64,000 nt of DNA from Ostrinia nubilalis. Taxonomy: Eukaryota; Arthropoda; Insecta; Lepidoptera; Crambidae. The stretch is from the NCBI RefSeq assembly GCF_963855985.1, contig NC_087093.1:17685001-17749000 (forward strand). Reading direction: 5' to 3'. The notes under the pieces are model-generated. The model saw nothing but the letters and a program-made list of their open reading frames with translations, searched no databases and had not been told where the DNA came from. Positions 59,513 through 64,000 of this stretch are shown here, in pieces (within the stretch, counting starts at the first letter, position 1; every line of letters starts with the position of its first letter). Made by a program: the position numbers and the translations under genes.

Positions 59513-60446
59513 CTTCTAACTAAAGTGAATTTATTGAATGTAAAATGTATCTTTATATTGATTAATATGTATTAGTAAATCTTATGCCTATACTCCTGAG
59601 TCCTAATCAACGGGGCATGATGGCGGGTGAGGCGGGTGTGGGCACATTAGTCCCTTGTCACGTCTCACGACGGGCAGCGCGTGCGCATCCACGCGGAAAT
59701 ATGATGGACTGAGGGTTGCCATGATTTGACGATTTACTGATGTTCCAAATGACTGATAAACTAATCAGTTTTGAAATTTTACGATTGCTTATACTTCTAC
59801 TGATTTACTTGACACATTAATCGCAGCAGAAAACTACGTGTGTATAGTGAAAGGTCCATGCACACAAACACATGATATAACAATATCGACAGTATCTCAT
59901 TTTTGGAAATTGTCTGTTGAACGTTTGAAAAATTAATAAAAATATTATTCTGTTTGTAGAGCAGAAGAGACTAAATATTACCCTAAAGAAAGAACAGCAA
60001 TAATCCGTAAATACTCAAACGTATGGTCACCCTACCATAGCACAGTGTGACAGACGCTTTTTATTGTTGTGATGCTTGCCTTGCGGACCAAAATGAAGTA
60101 AAAATAAATACGTCTTTGATAACCCGCCATCGGCTGACAGGGACGAGACTTTGCTCATTTGTAATTTAAATTATAATTAGATTAAGTCTTACTTTATTTA
60201 TGGTTATCATCTGGCAGTTCAGTAGTTGAGCGCCTAGGTTTATCTGCCATGTAGTTTATATCTTTTAATTTAAATAAAACAATTAATTGCTTTTGTAAAT
60301 TCTAATAAATGGATATAATTTCCGTCGACTCTCATTTTGAACAAAGTAAGCTGAAATTTAAGTTATTTTCGTTCGCATTATCATTATGCAAATGCAAGAA
60401 TAAGATCGATTTACGCTCTAAAAACTAACTACATAATTATAATAGG
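59513..60446. other. Gene desert, part 9
   Basis: AT-rich, with no gene or clear repeat recognised, apart from a CpG-richer patch around 59615-59700. Confidence 0.4.
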
Positions 60447-60710
60447 TATACAGGATGTTAGGTAAATGGGTATATGAGCCGACACTAGCCCATGTTAACA
60501 TGGTCATATGGTGAAGCCAGAAATTTGATATCATCATTTTATTTTTTTTAATTTTCATACATAATAAATTTGATAAAAATCCGATTTGTATGAAAATTAA
60601 AATAATTAAAATGAAGATATCAATTTTCTGACTTCACCATACCATTTATATGACCATGTTAACATGGGCCAGTATCGGCTCATATACCCATTTACCTAAC
60701 ACCCTGTATA
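60447..60710. mobile_element. Foldback MITE, TATACAGGGTGT-type ends
   Basis: The left arm TATACAGGATGTTAGGTAAA, TGGGTATATGAGCCGA and CCCATGTTAACATGGTCATA pairs over roughly 85 bp with the right arm ending ACCTAACACCCTGTATA. The inner part also folds around ATTTTCATAC / GTATGAAAAT. The 264 bp element has TA at both ends, which suggests a TA target as in Tc1/mariner-type elements. No coding content. Confidence 0.8.
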
Positions 60711-63700
60711 GTTTAAAATTATTGATAGGACCCAAAATAGAATGGGTCGTGAAACAATGTGAGTTGCGTGTTCCAAATGTTCCGATAGGAAATCTTTAGT
60801 GAAATGTAAGTACGTAATATTGCGGCAATGGGCCAAATACCTGAGCTCCAGGCCGCCAGCCCCGGCAATAGCGTGCAATTAAGCGGCGTTTAGTAGATCT
60901 GCGATAGGGACATAAGTCGTGAAGGACAGCCAGTTTATTCCGTTCAAACAGTGTAGCTAGAAGAAAATAAGTTCATGCTATAGCGTATCGTGTTATCATA
61001 TACTCAGAGCACGCTGCATGTCAAATGTGTTACTTAATAAATGACGAAAATCTTATTGGACAATTTTTGTGAAAAATTCGTTTTCACACTGTAATTTTAC
61101 TCGGACAAAACTGAAGTCTGTAAATCTGAAAAGTCTGAACTTTGAAAAACTGAAAGTCTTTTGGCTGAAACGAACGCACTGAAAAACTTGCTTTGTTAAA
61201 ATGTATTTTTAAACTTGTTGCTATGTTTCGTAAAGTTGTCTAACATCTGGTTCTGGTTATTTCAATAGCTCACACAACACGAGTACTTACTACCTATTTT
61301 TTTTAACTCAAAATCAGTTCTAGAGTTCATGACTATTATAGTCCATTCCATTTCTTATCCTTTGAAAATGTCTGCACAATTTGGTACCTCGTAAGTCGTA
61401 TCTTATTTTCACGTTGTGTTGCTGTTCTGGTTTGGCTGCAGCAGTAGTACGGACGGAAGCGATCCGTGTTCCTACCATCCAGGCGATGATCGATGGCCCC
61501 CTCTAATCGCCGTGTTTATCAATATTATCCCCCATTTTTGACAAACGCGCCATTCGCCGTCAAATGCGAGCTGAAACGGCCACATTCCCATGTTTTATCA
61601 AATTGTTGTGAATATTAAGTTGCCCCATCAATAAAAAGGCGACAAGATGAATCGTACTTTGCAGCTTAAATAATATTATTTGGAATTAAATATTCAATAT
61701 TTTGAAAAGCTTGGTTTTTTTCTTGATACATATTCACAAAAGCTTCTTGTTTATAAATAGGGTCATACGAAATTTTTTTGTTTTTATCATAAAAGCAAAA
61801 TAAACTAAAACTTATTGAATTTAGTGCATGTAACTACCTGCCTTTGTTCCATCAAAACCTAACATGTTCTGTTACCTACTACATGACAAACTCGAAGTTA
61901 TACTGCGGCGACTAGATGACACAAACCCAAACAGTAAACATGAGTCAGCTGCTCTTATTTTGTCTTGTGTGTCAACTGCTGTCATTCTACGGTAAACTTA
62001 ACCTTGTAGATATTCCCCAAATATGGAATATAGTCATCGCTCATCAACCGATGGTTATCGGCTGACGTTAGATGTCGCTCTGATGGACTTGTTCTGTAGT
62101 ATCGCTGGAACCATCTTTGTTGTGGATAAGCATTGTTTTTGAACGGCATCTATACCTAAGCATTTTAATATTAATGTCCTGTGACTCAGCCGGAATGGCT
62201 GTTGAATTCATATTTAGCATTTTGTCTCTTTTTACTTAAATTTAGAAAGGCCTAACTAAGCCATTTAAACGTATTTTGAACCAGTTGCGTGCAAATTTTT
62301 AAGTTTTTCATGCAATTATAGTTTATTTGACTTTTTGGCGTAATAAATGCACTCTGGTATTTTTTAACGAATTTTTCAAAATGTTACATGATCTTGATTA
62401 ATTAATTTAATTTTCTTTCAGACAGCCTTTTCAGAAGTGTATTATTCTTTAATACTTATATTTGAAAAATTGGTCTTTCAGTCCTCACAAGATAAACATA
62501 TTGGTTTCCATAATTATTTGTTCCACAATGTCTTTGTATTTCTTAAATAATTACTGTCAGTGCTTTTGTCCGTCCAACACAATGGCTCTACATTTCATTT
62601 TTTTGTTGACGCCTCCAAAAATATGGCTACCACTTGTCAATTTCTATCGGATTCTTGAATCAGGCTGCGTATTCTCCACGGTCGAGTTAGCAAACTTTAG
62701 AAGACTGGTCATTTATTTATTTCTATTATTAATCTTTTTAAAGAAAACCAAATTGATCGATGTCTTTCTGACTTGGTGAGGAAAGTAATTGGCTGTAATA
62801 AATACAGGTATTTGTTGAGGATTGACTTGCTTTACTGTTTGCGTAACCCATTTTGAAGATAAGGTCTTGAAGACAGGGAAATATTTTTAATTTGATTAGT
62901 AGGTTTGTCTAGGAAACGACTTTATTTTTATGACGATTGTTTAGGTTTAAAATATTAGGAGTTGAATGTTTCAAACACATCTCAGTACTTATTGTACTAG
63001 GCATCTTAAAAGTAACGAATGCACTAATTCTGAAAAAGATCACCTTGATAAACTTGTTTGTAATACATATTATGAATTATTGAGAGCCATTGCTCTTGCA
63101 TCATAATATGATTGTTGCCTTATTATTGTTTGAAATTACCTACCTTTTGTACATTGACTTAAAAGAACAAAATATTTGTTAATAGTTACATAAGTAGTTT
63201 TATTTGCTAGTTCTTGCTTACTCTCTAACAAGTAGTAGCTAGCTAATGACTTTGAGCGACTACTTTACTTGTGTGTTGCAAACCAAAACTGGCGATATTT
63301 TTGTTTGCATGCAAATTGTGGAACAAATATTAAAGTTATTCTCTCAGCTGTAATTAGGCTGATTCTTACATAAGTGGGCTCTGTTGTTTATGCCTGAAAA
63401 ATATGGCGTTCAATTTTGACAGATGAGCGCGCGTATCTATGGCGCCACTGTTCCCGCCATTCACTGTTGCTCCAACGGCCATATTGTTTTTCTTTTGTCT
63501 ATGGCTCGTTTCGGAATTCAAAATAAACGAGCTGGCTACTGATTTAAATGTCAATGCCTACTAATACGGTTAGGCAGATATTTTTGTTTCTGCTTAAATA
63601 AGCGGAGGCCGTGCGCTGCATGTAGCAGCGCCGGCGCATTGTCTGGGGGCATTTGGAAAACTCACTGGGGTCTGTGATTGATTGTTCGTCACGGGCTTAC

Positions 63701-64000
63701 ATTATCTAGTATTCTAATGAAGTCTTCCTGTTCTAAAGATATGTTGAATAATCATTTCCACTTTTATAAAACATAGTCTACCCATCATAAGTATAATCAC
63801 AATGAAGTAGCTATGATATTAGGTTTAGCTGTTATAACTTATAACACAGCCTGTTACACAATAAGTATTATGAAATGTCATTGTAATGTAACTCTACATT
63901 GACTGTTAGCTGTGGTTTTTCAAATATTTGAAAATCAGTGATAAGCTCTAAGTAAGTTAGGTTTTCAGCGTCGTTTCCTAATCAAAATTTTGCTAATTTG
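60711..64000. other. Gene desert, part 10
   Basis: No confident gene. The only frame that caught my eye starts at ATG 61940: MSQLLLFCLVCQLLSFYG looks like a signal peptide and is followed by a GTAAAC donor-like site. Read through, it stops after about 42 codons. A fragment GGCTGAAACGAACG near 61162 matches the LINE tail end. Frames at 62462-62779 and 63366-63554 have no domain content. Confidence 0.35.

Overview
The window is nuclear DNA of an insect, most probably a moth or butterfly. It is AT-rich, genes carry GT-AG introns, and the repeats are kinds I know from lepidopteran genomes: RTE-like LINE tails ending in GATGATGATG or GAACGAACG, tRNA-derived SINEs, hAT-like, piggyBac-like and foldback elements. 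Identities below come from reading translations against remembered family features; no search was run.

Region 1 (1-16.3 kb) is a compact cluster of conserved housekeeping and cilium genes. In order: ribosomal protein eL42 (RpL36A, +), WASH complex subunit 3 (WASHC3/CCDC53, -), splicing factor BCAS2/SPF27 (+), deubiquitinase otubain (OTUB1-like, +), E3 ligase UBR7 (-), and the ciliary radial spoke protein RSPH9 (-, single exon). WASHC3 and BCAS2 are divergent and share a roughly 570 bp promoter interval. RpL36A/WASHC3 and OTUB1/UBR7 are convergent pairs. Introns and spacers carry a SINE, MITEs and a 1.27 kb piggyBac-like element inside the UBR7 intron.

Region 2 (13.9-15.5 kb) is the most unusual stretch. 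Five degenerate tandem units lie just downstream of RSPH9. Each pairs an exon-like cassette with splice-like edges on the + strand, and most also carry an antisense copy of the last RSPH9 codons.

Region 3 (16.3-64 kb) is a gene desert broken by one clear gene, the intronless forkhead gene sloppy-paired (FoxG family) at 35.6-36.3 kb. The single developmental regulator in about 47 kb of non-coding DNA suggests a cis-regulatory landscape. The desert holds a 1.6 kb foldback element inserted in a 178 bp satellite, a 145 bp-arm hairpin, a second piggyBac-like element with a LINE relic inside, a relic of another LINE, a SINE, several MITEs and minisatellites, and a few exon-like open frames of unknown nature.
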